From: Pararoseomonas sp. SCSIO 73927
GTDB taxonomy: Bacteria; Pseudomonadota; Alphaproteobacteria; Acetobacterales; Acetobacteraceae
Assembly: GCF_037040815.1 (NCBI RefSeq)
Contig: NZ_CP146232.1
Location: 1,240,001 to 1,304,000 of the forward strand
Length of the DNA stretch: 64,000 nt
Direction of reading: 5' to 3'
This document shows, one piece after another, positions 33,364-41,029 of this stretch (positions within the stretch are counted from its first letter, which is position 1; the number at the start of each line of letters is the position of its first letter). The translations under genes and the position numbers were made by a program. The notes under the pieces were generated by a model. That model made no database searches. It saw only the letters and a program-made list of their open reading frames with translations, and was not told where the DNA came from.

Positions 33364-34382
33364 CGTCCCTGCCCCCGCAGGATGGCGTCCAGCCGGGGGT
33401 AGACGCGGCGGGCATTGCCCTCGAACACCTTGCGCTTGTCGGCCTCGGGGATCGTCAGCGCGTCGATGTAGCGCTTGGTATCGTCGAAGTGGTGGCCCGT
33501 CTCCGGGTCGATCCCGCGCACGGCGCCGACCATCTCGGACCCGAACAGGATGTTATCCACGTCAATCACCCGGAAGAGCAGGTCGATGCCGGGCTGGTGG
33601 TACACGCAGGTGTCGAAGAAGACGTTGCGCATGATGTGCTCGGACAGAGGCGGGCGCTTCAGCATGTCCGCCAACCCCCGGTAGCGGCCCCAGTGGTAGG
33701 GGACCGCGCCGCCGCCGTGCGGGATGATGAAGCGCAGCGTCGGGAAGTCGCGGAACAGGTCGCCTTCCAGGAATTGCATGAAGGCGGTCGTATCGGCGTT
33801 GATGTAGTGAGCGCCGGTCGCATGGAAATTATGGTTGCAGGACCCCGAGACGTGGATCATCGCCGGCACGTCCAGCTCCACCATCTTCTCGAAGAAGGGA
33901 TACCAGGCGCGGTCGGTCAGCGGCGGACCGGACCAGTGCCCGCCGGAGGGATCGGGGTTCAGGTTGCAGCCGATAAAGCCCATCTCCGTCACGCAGCGCT
34001 CCAGCTCCGCGATGGAGTGGGTGATGGAGACGCCCGGCGACTGCGGTAGCTGGCAGACGCCCACGAAGGACTGCGGGTAGAGGTCCACCACGCGGCGGAT
34101 CAGGTCGTTGCAGTGTCGGGTCCAGGCCTGGCTCACCGCCTCGTCGCCGACGTGGTGCGCCATGGTGGAGGCACGGGGGGAGAAGATCGTCAGGTCCGCG
34201 CCGCGCTCGCGCAGCAGGCGCAGCTGGTTCTTCTCCACCGACTCCCGGATCTCGTCGTCCGAGATGCCGGGATAGGCGGGGTCGGTATCCCCGCCGGCCT
34301 TGAAGGCCGCCTTCTGGCTGTCTCGCCAAGCGTCGTGCGCGGTAGGAGCCGTGGTGTAATGGCCGTGGCAGTCGATGATCAT
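33360..34382 (-). CDS. ligJ: 4-oxalomesaconate hydratase (LigJ-like)
   Basis: 340 residues from ATG 34382 with GGAGG seven bases upstream. Amidohydrolase-superfamily metal site: His6 and His8 (DCHGHY), a conserved His in PAMIHVSGS, His in IIPHGGGAVPYHWGR, and the FGSEMVGAVRGIDP loop. Length and segments match LigJ, which hydrates 4-oxalomesaconate to 4-carboxy-4-hydroxy-2-oxoadipate, the LigK substrate. It lies 35 bp after the VOC dioxygenase and overlaps ligK by ATGA. Confidence 0.9.
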   Translation of the reverse strand: MIIDCHGHYTTAPTAHDAWRDSQKAAFKAGGDTDPAYPGISDDEIRESVEKNQLRLLRERGADLTIFSPRASTMAHHVGDEAVSQAWTRHCNDLIRRVVDLYPQSFVGVCQLPQSPGVSITHSIAELERCVTEMGFIGCNLNPDPSGGHWSGPPLTDRAWYPFFEKMVELDVPAMIHVSGSCNHNFHATGAHYINADTTAFMQFLEGDLFRDFPTLRFIIPHGGGAVPYHWGRYRGLADMLKRPPLSEHIMRNVFFDTCVYHQPGIDLLFRVIDVDNILFGSEMVGAVRGIDPETGHHFDDTKRYIDALTIPEADKRKVFEGNARRVYPRLDAILRGQGR

Positions 34383-34416
34383 CGACCGTCCTCCATCGAT
34401 GGGCAGGGATGGGTGG

Positions 34417-35415
34417 TCACGAGGCGATCCCCGTGGCGGAGAGATCGTCGGGTTCCTTCTCCGGCAGGGGCGGGGTGCCGTGGGTGTGGAAGCTGGCGAT
34501 GGTCTGCAGCCCCCAGGCCTGTCCGCGCTTCCGCTCCGCCTCGGTCCAGGTGATCGTCCGCCAGTCGGGCGCGAGGATGAGGCGCGCGCCGGCATGGGCC
34601 ACCTCCACCCGGTTGCCGCCCGGCTCGTAGACATAGAGGAAGAAGGTCTGCTGCACGGCGTGCTTGTGCGGCCCCGTCTCGATGTGGACGCCCGCCTCCA
34701 GGAAGGCGTCGGCGGCCTGCAGTACGGCCTCGCGGCTATCCAGCGCGAAGGTGACGTGGTGGAAGCGGCCCGGCACGCCGTGCGCCTCCTTCGTGAAGGC
34801 GAAGTCGTAGGACTTGTTGTTGGAGGTGAGCCACATGCCCGCCTCCTCCCCGCTGTCCAGCTCGATCCGCTCCGTGCAGCGCAGGCCGAGGTTGCGCTGG
34901 AAGAACTCGCGGTTGGCGCGCACGTCCACGGCGAGACAGTTGAAGTGGTCGATCCGCCGCACGTTCACGCCGCGCGCCGGGAAGCGCTCCGCCTGGTTCT
35001 TGAGGGAGGGGCGGCGATCCGGCGGCGCCTCGTACCACTCCGTGCGCCAGTAGAGCTCGAAGACGTGCCCGTCCGGGTCGCGGAAGCGCCAGCCCGTGCC
35101 GTGGCCGAGATTGTCCTCCTGCGGCCACACCTCCACCCCGTCGGCCCGCAACGCGGCCAGGCGCCGCTCCAGCGCCGCGGCGCTGCGGGTGCGGAACGCG
35201 GCATGGCCCAGGCCGGAAGTGTGAGAGGCGGTGAGCTGGAGGGAGTAGCGCTCGTAGTCGTCCCAGCCGCGGAGGAAGACGCTGTTGCCCTTTCGGCCGC
35301 TCTCCGTCATGCCCATTACCTCGGTGAAGAAGCGCAGGCTCTCCTCGGGCCTCGGCGTCAGCAGTTCGACGTGGCCCAGATGGGCAATGTCCATCACGGG
35401 CTCGGGCGCATCCAT
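34417..35415 (-). CDS. VOC-fold extradiol dioxygenase (catechol 2,3-dioxygenase family)
   Basis: 332 residues, two VOC repeats. Fe(II) ligands align as His157 (RIDHFN), His220 (FHHVTF) and Glu271 (NRVEV). The tail TWTEAERKRGQAWGLQ resembles the catechol 2,3-dioxygenase subgroup. GGGAGG lies before ATG 35415. First structural gene of the lig operon, beneath a PcaQ/GbpR-like LysR. The standard pathway uses the unrelated LigAB enzyme for protocatechuate 4,5-cleavage; here a type I enzyme sits in its place, so it may cleave protocatechuate or a related diphenol. The substrate is inferred. Confidence 0.85.
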   Translation of the reverse strand: MDAPEPVMDIAHLGHVELLTPRPEESLRFFTEVMGMTESGRKGNSVFLRGWDDYERYSLQLTASHTSGLGHAAFRTRSAAALERRLAALRADGVEVWPQEDNLGHGTGWRFRDPDGHVFELYWRTEWYEAPPDRRPSLKNQAERFPARGVNVRRIDHFNCLAVDVRANREFFQRNLGLRCTERIELDSGEEAGMWLTSNNKSYDFAFTKEAHGVPGRFHHVTFALDSREAVLQAADAFLEAGVHIETGPHKHAVQQTFFLYVYEPGGNRVEVAHAGARLILAPDWRTITWTEAERKRGQAWGLQTIASFHTHGTPPLPEKEPDDLSATGIAS

Positions 35416-35483
35416 CGCGGTTTCCTCCCGCCCGCCCCTGGCCCAGGGTGCAACCCCGGATCCGGCGCGGAACCGGGTGGACC

Positions 35484-36485
35484 TTAGGAGCCGGAGTGGC
35501 GACGCGTCCTATTGGTTTTCCGGCGCGAGATATCAGCATCCGGCATATCAGCGAGGCCTCGTGCCGCGATCTCCCTCAGGGTCTCGTGCAGGGCGGTGAT
35601 GAAGGCGTCCACAGCAGGCGAAAGGCTCCCCCCGCGCGGCAGGACCAGCCCTGCGGGGCGGGGCGGGGAGGCGGCGGCCAGGGGTAGCACGCGCAGCGAG
35701 CCCCGCAGGAGATCCCCCAGCATCATCAACCGCGGCATCACGGCGATGCTGTCCGTCGCCAGCAGCATCTCCCGCAACAGGCCGTAAGACGAGGACCGCA
35801 GCGGCGCCCCGGCGACGGGACCGAGCAAAGAGAGGAAGGCTTCAATCTCCTGGCCGATTCTCTGGCTCATGGTCGGTAGAACGAGGCCGTAGGGCGCGAG
35901 GTCGGCCAAACCCGGCGCCGCCTGCAGTTGCAGCAGGGGATGCTCCGCACGCACGAGGAGTGAAATGGGCTCGTCCCACAGCGCCTCTCGGCGGAAGCCG
36001 TCCGGCGTGGACGGTGGGTAGAGTCGGCCAACGATGAAATCGATCTCGCGCTCTGCCAGCAGGGGCAGCAGTTCCTCCGACCGTCCCTGCTCCAGGCGCA
36101 ATCGGATGCCGGGCTGAGCAGCGCGCAACCGTAGGAGCACGCCGGGCAGGATACCGACCGCGGAGACAGGCAGCACGCCCACCGCCAGCGTATCCCCGCC
36201 ATCGATCGCATCCAGCTCCTCCTCGGCCCGATGAACCTCAGCCCGCACACGCTTTGCCAGCCGAGTTATCGCCAGGCCGGCGCGAGTGGGGCGGACGCCG
36301 CGTGCGTGCCGCTCGAAAAGCGGGGTGCCGACGATGTCCTCCAATTCGCGGAGGCTCCGGGAGAGGGCAGGCTGACCAACCCCCAGGGCCGTAGAGGCGC
36401 GTAACAGGCTGCCGTGGGCCTGCAGCGCCTCCGCCACTCGCAGCAGTGGAAGCTTCAGCCGACGATCGAGGAAGCGAGAAGGCAT
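35484..36485 (-). CDS. LysR-family regulator of the lig operon (PcaQ/GbpR-like)
   Basis: 333 residues. The N-terminus FLDRRLKLPLLRVAEALQAH, with HTH STALGVGQPALSRSLRELED, is the extended form seen in the PcaQ/GbpR branch, which controls protocatechuate and related genes. Effector domain at about 95-300. Same strand and 68 bp upstream of the VOC dioxygenase gene, so it may be co-transcribed with, or activate, the operon at 35415-26798. Confidence 0.88.
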   Translation of the reverse strand: MPSRFLDRRLKLPLLRVAEALQAHGSLLRASTALGVGQPALSRSLRELEDIVGTPLFERHARGVRPTRAGLAITRLAKRVRAEVHRAEEELDAIDGGDTLAVGVLPVSAVGILPGVLLRLRAAQPGIRLRLEQGRSEELLPLLAEREIDFIVGRLYPPSTPDGFRREALWDEPISLLVRAEHPLLQLQAAPGLADLAPYGLVLPTMSQRIGQEIEAFLSLLGPVAGAPLRSSSYGLLREMLLATDSIAVMPRLMMLGDLLRGSLRVLPLAAASPPRPAGLVLPRGGSLSPAVDAFITALHETLREIAARGLADMPDADISRRKTNRTRRHSGS

Positions 36486-36552
36486 GAGGAACGTCCAGAT
36501 GAGTTAGCGGCGTTTAGGTACTTTCGACATTCGCCAGGTGGAGTGTTCCCCG

Positions 36553-36900
36553 TCAAACCGGACAGGTGACTGGGGTGGACGAGTGGCTGGCGATGAACTC
36601 ACGGGGTGAGAGCATGCGCAAGCCGGGGTGAGGATGGACGGCGTTGTAACCGTTGAACGAGGCAGGGGGTGCTCGACACAGGCGAGCATCATGTCGCGGA
36701 TCATCTCGCCGCTGATGCCCGCACCGGCCGTGGCAACCCAGGCCATGACCTCGCAGGCGTGGGTGTCGACGGCGAACGCGACTTGGACCGTCTCGCCGTT
36801 CCAGCAGGGGATGGCCAAGCCGTCGGGCGCCCAGCGCTGGTTTGATGCGGATGCGACGACCTTGCCCTCTTGCGCGCGGATGATGCGCCTAGCGGTGCTG
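36553..36900 (-). mobile_element. IS3-type transposase (orfB) remnant with internal deletion
   Basis: The minus strand reads RIIRAQEGKVVASASNQRWA, then CWNGETVQVAFAVDTHACEV and ISGEMIRDMMLACVE, the start of the integrase core in IS3 orfB. It then jumps to FNGYNAVHPHPGLRMLSPRE in another frame, the orfB C-terminus, with a TGA at 36553-36555. The middle of the catalytic core is missing. No terminal inverted repeats could be assigned. The remnant adjoins the truncated SDR gene. Confidence 0.7.
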
Positions 36901-36904
36901 GGAT

Positions 36905-37558
36905 GCAGCGTAGGTGGGGAGCAGCCAGGTAAGATCCATCGTCGACTCCCGTAGCTCGTCGAGCGGGAAACGGCGTTCCACGCCGGGTGCTGCGCGGCGT
37001 GCGGTCCATCGAGCGCCCGACCCAGTCGGTGCGGAACTCGCCCGGCGCCAGAGCCGTGACGCGGATGCCAAAGCTCGCCACCTCCTTGCCCAGCGCCTCC
37101 GAGATGCCCTCCAGCGCGATCTTGCTGCCGCAGTAGAAGGTGATCCCGGGCATGGTGATAAAGCCGCCCATGGAGTTGACGTTGATGATGTGGCCGCGCC
37201 CGCGCGCCCGCATGCCGGGCAGCCCCGCCTTCGTCATCGCGACGGGGCCGAAGACTTTGGCCGCGAACTGCCGCTGCAGGTCCTTTATGGAGGACTCCTC
37301 CAGCGCCTGGTCGTGCCCGTAGCCGGCGTTGTTAACGAGGACGTCGACCGGCCCGGCCTCCCTCTCCGCCGCGGTGACGGCGGCGGGGATGGCGTCGTAG
37401 TCGGTCACGTCCAGGAGCACGGGGTACACGCGGCCGAGGGCACCGATCTCCACCGGCTCCCCAACCTCCCGCTTGGCCGTAGCACTGCGGGCTTCGGGGT
37501 GACCGAAAGCGACTGCGCGGCCGACGAGCACGGCCCTGATCGCGGCCCTTCCGGCCAT
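36905..37558 (-). pseudogene. Short-chain dehydrogenase/reductase truncated at both ends
   Basis: SDR core is clear: VDVLVNNAGYG, GRGHIINVNSMGGFITMPGI, and the catalytic YxxxK in TFYCGSKIALEGISEAL, followed by GIRVTALAPGEFRTDW. The N-terminal TGxxxGxG nucleotide loop is absent; the frame begins at MAGRAAIRAVLVG, sharing one base with the upstream stop. After RSMDRTPRST the sequence leaves the family and merges into the IS3 remnant. It cannot bind NAD(P) normally and is most likely dead, although the 5' part is still translationally coupled to the GATase gene. Confidence 0.75.
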
Positions 37559-38274
37559 CACGCCCCGCTCTCAGGCAAGGCAGCGAGCCAATCGCCCATC
37601 AGCCTCCTGCCGCGCTCCGCCGCGGCCGGTCCGTGCCGGGCCGCATCGGCGCGCAGCGTCCGGGGATTCTGCCCAGAGGCCACGATCTCGGCCGCATGCC
37701 CGATCAGCCAGTGCTCAAACCCCTTGTCGGAGGCTTCCGGATGGAACTGCAGCCCGAGCCCGTGCGAGCCGAGCGCGAAGGCCTGGTTCCGGCAGGCCGG
37801 TGTCGAGGCCAACAGCTCCGCGCCCGGCGGCAGGTCGAAGGTGTCGCCGTGCCAGTGCAGCACCGGCGCACCATCGGCGAGGTGGCGCAACGGACCGCGC
37901 CCGCCCGCCGCGGTGATCGTGACGGGTGCCCACCCGATCTCCCTTGCGCCGCCCTGCATCGGGTAAACGCGGGCGCCCGAGACGCGCGCCATGAGCTGCG
38001 CGCCAAGACAGACCCCGAGGGTCGGCCGCCCTGCGGAGAGCCTGGCCTCGAGAAGGCGCAGCTCGTCGGTGAGGAAGGGATAGCGGTCCTCCTCATAGGC
38101 TCCGACCGGTCCGCCGAGCACCACGAGCAGGTCGGGCGGGGCGGGCTGCGCCGCCTGCAGATCATCCTCGCCGGCGCTCAGCACGCGGACGGCGTAGCCC
38201 GCCGCCGCGAGTGCGGGCGCGAAGGCGCCGAGGTCCTCGAAGTGCACGTGGCGGATGACGAGGGCCTGCCTCAT
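37558..38274 (-). CDS. Class I glutamine amidotransferase-like protein
   Basis: 238 residues. Nucleophile Cys89 in GVCLGAQ, and the His178-x-Glu180 pair in LQFHPEAS complete the GATase1 triad; LGGPVGAYEED is also typical. Such stand-alone GATases are often annotated GMP-synthase-like; they hydrolyse glutamine or gamma-glutamyl bonds. ATG 38274 overlaps the upstream stop (ATGA) with GGAGG eleven bases away; a GTG at 38286 is less likely. Part of the MarR-headed minus-strand group with thiol-redox proteins, so a link to gamma-glutamyl thiol metabolism is possible but unproven. Confidence 0.83.
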   Translation of the reverse strand: MRQALVIRHVHFEDLGAFAPALAAAGYAVRVLSAGEDDLQAAQPAPPDLLVVLGGPVGAYEEDRYPFLTDELRLLEARLSAGRPTLGVCLGAQLMARVSGARVYPMQGGAREIGWAPVTITAAGGRGPLRHLADGAPVLHWHGDTFDLPPGAELLASTPACRNQAFALGSHGLGLQFHPEASDKGFEHWLIGHAAEIVASGQNPRTLRADAARHGPAAAERGRRLMGDWLAALPESGA

Positions 38275-38834
38275 GGGATGGCGCACCTCCCATGCGCGGC
38301 GGCGGACGCCGCGACGTCCGAGGGTCCGGCCGGGGCTCCACCCGCCTCGGCGACGAGCAGCGCAATCTCGGCGCCGAGGGCGATGTCCTCGACATGGCCG
38401 AAGTTCTGTCGCCGCAGTCGTCCCTCGGCGTCGATCAGCAGAAGAGTCGGTGTGCCCTGCATCGCGTAGGCCGCCATGGTCACCGGCGTGCGGCCGCCCC
38501 GCGGATCGGTGGCGTCGATCCCGATCGGGAAGTCGAGCCGGTACTCGTGCGCGAAGGCGGCCAGCGTCTCCGGCGTGTTCGCGGCGTGGTGCTCGAAGAC
38601 GGTGTGCAGGCCGACCACGGCGACGCGGGCCGGATGGAAGGCGCGGCGCACGCGGGCGAGCTGCGGCAGCGCATGCCCGACACAGCCCGGGCAGAGCATC
38701 TGGAAGCCGAGCGCGACCACCACGCGGCCGCGCAGGTCAGCAAGCGCCAGGGGCTCGCCCTTCGGCGTGTTCAGCCACGGCCCGGAGGTGGTCCAGAGCG
38801 GCGCGGCGCGGAGCCGCGGCTTCGTCTCGGTCAT
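38271..38834 (-). CDS. TlpA/peroxiredoxin-like thioredoxin-fold protein
   Basis: 187 residues, AhpC/TSA-redoxin type fold: LRGRVVVALGFQMLCPGCVGHALPQL with Cys48-Pro-Gly-Cys51, then VAVVGLHTVFEHH and the cis-Pro loop AYAMQGTPTLLLIDAEG. No signal peptide, so probably cytoplasmic. The CPGC pair suggests disulfide reductase or peroxide-reducing activity. The C-terminus is Ala/Gly-rich with a final Cys. Coupled by ATGA to the GATase gene. Confidence 0.8.
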   Translation of the reverse strand: MTETKPRLRAAPLWTTSGPWLNTPKGEPLALADLRGRVVVALGFQMLCPGCVGHALPQLARVRRAFHPARVAVVGLHTVFEHHAANTPETLAAFAHEYRLDFPIGIDATDPRGGRTPVTMAAYAMQGTPTLLLIDAEGRLRRQNFGHVEDIALGAEIALLVAEAGGAPAGPSDVAASAAAHGRCAIP

Positions 38835-38891
38835 GGGAGAGTGCTCCTGCGGAAGGCGCGCCCGCCCGCGCGGGATGGGCGCGCGATGGGC

Positions 38892-39044
38892 TCAGCCCTT
38901 CAGGTCGGCCAGGGGCGCGCCGAAGTTCACGTAGAAGGGGCGCCCATCGATCACGAAGGCGGGGACCCACGTCACCCCGGCGCTCTCGGCCTCGACGCAG
39001 ACGCCGCAGCCGGCGTGGTAGAGGATGGCGGACTTCTCCGTCAT
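38892..39044 (-). CDS. Very short thioredoxin/glutaredoxin-like protein
   Basis: 50 residues: a first strand and CxxC (HAGCGVCVEAE, Cys13 and Cys16), then at once the cis-Pro strand (VTWVPAFVIDGRPFYVNFG) and a short last helix. Normal members are about 80 residues, with a helix and strand between these parts; here that middle part is absent in frame. Either a minimal redox peptide or a gene with an in-frame deletion. It lies between the TlpA-like gene and a secreted protein gene. Confidence 0.6.
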   Translation of the reverse strand: MTEKSAILYHAGCGVCVEAESAGVTWVPAFVIDGRPFYVNFGAPLADLKG

Positions 39045-39133
39045 GATGCTTGTCCTTGGTTCTCTGTCAGGGTCAGGGGTCGTCCGGGCGCGCGGGGGTT
39101 GCAGCCCCCGCGCGTCCAGCTTTCCGGCGCGCC

Positions 39134-39901
39134 TCAGCGCGTCCCGGCGGGCGCCGCCCGTCCGGGCAGGCTGAGGTCGCCGGAGGCGACGTCGAACACC
39201 TCCGCCACGCAGAGCAGCGGGGCGTGCAGGTTCGCGTTCACGCGCAACCCGGCCGTCACGCCGTCGAAGCGCGTCTCCCGTAGGCCCGGCGCCCTCGTGA
39301 GCGGGACCCGCACCTCCACCTGGCCTCCCGAGAAGACGGGCGGCAGGTCGGGGCTGGAGATCAGCAGCGGCACGCCCGGCCAGTCCTCCGGCAGGCGCGG
39401 CTGCGTGCCCGCGGGGATGTCGCGCACCTTCAGCGCGCCGGGGCCGCAAGCCGGGTCCGGCGCCATCACCACCCAGTGGCTGTGCCAGACGTCGCGATTC
39501 TCCTTCCGCCCGGGGGCGCCGTCGTCGAAGTCGGGGTGGAAGGTCACGGCCAGCGCCAGGATGCCCTGGTCCGCCTCGAAGCCGACGGCGGAGGAGTTCA
39601 GGCTGGTCGGCCAGACATAGGCGTGCACATCGCTGCCCTCGAAGCGCCCGGTCGCCGCGGGCCGCGTCTCGCCCGCGCGTCCGGCCACCTGGATGCGGAA
39701 CACCCCGGTGTTGCCCTCGATGGAGATGGCGGCGCGGACGACGTCGAAATCGGCCACGCGGGTGTTGCCGCGCTGGGCCTGGATCGCACCCGCGCTGCGA
39801 TGTGCCGCGTGCGGGTCCGCGGCGGCGGCGGTCCCTGCCAGGCCGAGGGCGAGCGCCCCCGTTGCCGCGGCCAGGGACCAGCGGCGGTTCTTCGGTCTCA
39901 T
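39134..39901 (-). CDS. Secreted protein of unknown function
   Basis: 255 residues. Signal peptide MRPKNRRWSLAAATGALALG… cleaves at AAA|D near 28. The mature part is rich in beta-strand-like segments and has a conserved-looking DVWHSHWVVMAPDPACGPG and a late PLLCVAEVFDV; two Cys could form a disulfide. His-rich start (DPHAAH) could bind metal. AGGA precedes the ATG. I do not recognise the family. It sits directly below the MarR gene and is likely co-regulated with the thiol proteins. Confidence 0.7.
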   Translation of the reverse strand: MRPKNRRWSLAAATGALALGLAGTAAAADPHAAHRSAGAIQAQRGNTRVADFDVVRAAISIEGNTGVFRIQVAGRAGETRPAATGRFEGSDVHAYVWPTSLNSSAVGFEADQGILALAVTFHPDFDDGAPGRKENRDVWHSHWVVMAPDPACGPGALKVRDIPAGTQPRLPEDWPGVPLLISSPDLPPVFSGGQVEVRVPLTRAPGLRETRFDGVTAGLRVNANLHAPLLCVAEVFDVASGDLSLPGRAAPAGTR

Positions 39902-39916
39902 GATCTTGTGTCCTCT

Positions 39917-40603
39917 CTAGTTCGGTGGGCTGGCGCCCGGTGCACCGCTGGTGAAGCGGGCCCAGACGACCTCGGCCTCGGCGGGCGGGAGCGGGTCCTG
40001 CTCCGGGCAGTCGAGGCGGAGGTGGCGGTCGCCGAAGGGGGCATCGACATAGGCGCAGTGGTGCGGCGCCAGGGCGTCCCCGTGGGCGTAGGGTCTGAAG
40101 TGACGGCAGGTGACGCAGAGCCGCGCGGGCGCGATGGCGCCGCGCGCCTGCAGGCCGCGGATCATCTTCACGACGAGGCGCAGCAGCATCTCCTGCTCGG
40201 CCGGCGAGAGGTCGGCCGCCGTGTCGAGCAGCATCGCCGGCCAGTCGCCGGCATCGCTGGCCGCGGCCTGGCCTTCCCCCGTCAGCACGAGCCCGGAGGC
40301 GCGGGCGTCGCGCGGGTCGGGCTGGCGGGCGACCAGGCCCTTACGCTCGAGGGCCGCAACGGCGTCGCTGGCGGTGGGGCGGCTGACCGCGAGCTGCTCC
40401 GCCACCTCGGAGAGGCGCGGGGCGTGGCGGCCGGGACCGCCGCGCGCGGCGATGACGGCAAGCGCCTGCGCCTGGGTAGGCGTGAGGCCGCGCGCCTCGC
40501 CGAGGCGCCATTGGCCGGCGCGGAGCGCGGCCGAGAGGCGCGACAGCCCGGACGCGAGACGGCGGGAGAGCGGCTCGGAAAGGGTGTCGAACACAGCGGT
40601 CAT
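39917..40603 (-). CDS. MarR-family regulator with a C-terminal four-Cys motif
   Basis: 228 residues from ATG 40603. Winged helix at about 40-105 (LTPTQAQALAVIAARGG, LSEVAEQLAVSRPTASDAVA, RDARASGLVLTGEG). Unlike ordinary MarR proteins (~150 residues) it has a C-terminal extension with Cys163-x2-Cys166, His181/His182, Cys183 and Cys199 (LCVTCRHFR…HHCAYVD…LDCPE). This looks like a metal or Fe-S site and could make the repressor redox-responsive. It heads the minus-strand group of redox proteins (39901-37558). A small dyad lies upstream at 40637. Confidence 0.82.
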   Translation of the reverse strand: MTAVFDTLSEPLSRRLASGLSRLSAALRAGQWRLGEARGLTPTQAQALAVIAARGGPGRHAPRLSEVAEQLAVSRPTASDAVAALERKGLVARQPDPRDARASGLVLTGEGQAAASDAGDWPAMLLDTAADLSPAEQEMLLRLVVKMIRGLQARGAIAPARLCVTCRHFRPYAHGDALAPHHCAYVDAPFGDRHLRLDCPEQDPLPPAEAEVVWARFTSGAPGASPPN

Positions 40604-40636
40604 AGGGAAAGAATAAGAAGGACTCCTAACCACACA

Positions 40637-40651
40637 AGCGTTCAATACGCT
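40637..40651. promoter_or_regulatory. Candidate MarR operator
   Basis: AGCGT-TCAAT-ACGCT, perfect five-base arms, 34 bp upstream of the MarR start codon. Arm length and spacing suit a MarR dimer. Confidence 0.35.
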
Positions 40652-40878
40652 CTCGATGAAGAACGAAGCCGTGACGCGTCGACCGGCGAGGGAAAGGCGG
40701 GTCTCTACCGGAGAAGCGGTGTTCTCTGACATGCCTCTCTCCTCAGAGCTGGGCGGCCGGCGGTACGAGCCCGGCAGACGCCAGAGCCACTGCGGGGTGT
40801 TCGGGCCGGCCGGATTTCGGCCGCGCCGACAGGCGATCCCGAGTGCGTGGACTAGCTGGCGAACCGGAGGGGCCGAAA

Positions 40879-40910
40879 GGTCCGGTTCCCAGAAGACGGA
40901 TGGTCCGGTT
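40879..40910 (+). promoter_or_regulatory. Two GGTCCGGTT direct repeats (probable MocR sites)
   Basis: Copies at 40879-40887 and 40902-40910 start 23 bp apart, about two helical turns, the direct-repeat geometry of MocR/PdxR sites. The same nine bases recur as an inverted pair beside the MocR gene at 42486-42534. Confidence 0.5.
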
Positions 40911-41029
40911 GCACAACTCCCCCTCTTCCATCGAAGGAGAACGGCGCGATGCCGGCAGACGAGGGACGGTGCTGAACCCTGGCGCCCGTTCAACGCCCGA
41001 GCAGCGGGAACGGGGCAACTGGTGGACCG

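Larger units (their letters stand above)
40604..41029. other. Intergenic region with an orphan promoter-like segment
   Basis: No complete gene. It contains a MarR-type dyad near 40644, two GGTCCGGTT direct repeats at 40879 and 40902, and a strong AAGGAGA Shine-Dalgarno (40934-40940) with ATG 40949 that opens only a nine-codon frame (MPADEGRC, stop 40973-40975). The arrangement looks like the 5' end of a gene whose body was deleted. Confidence 0.4.
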
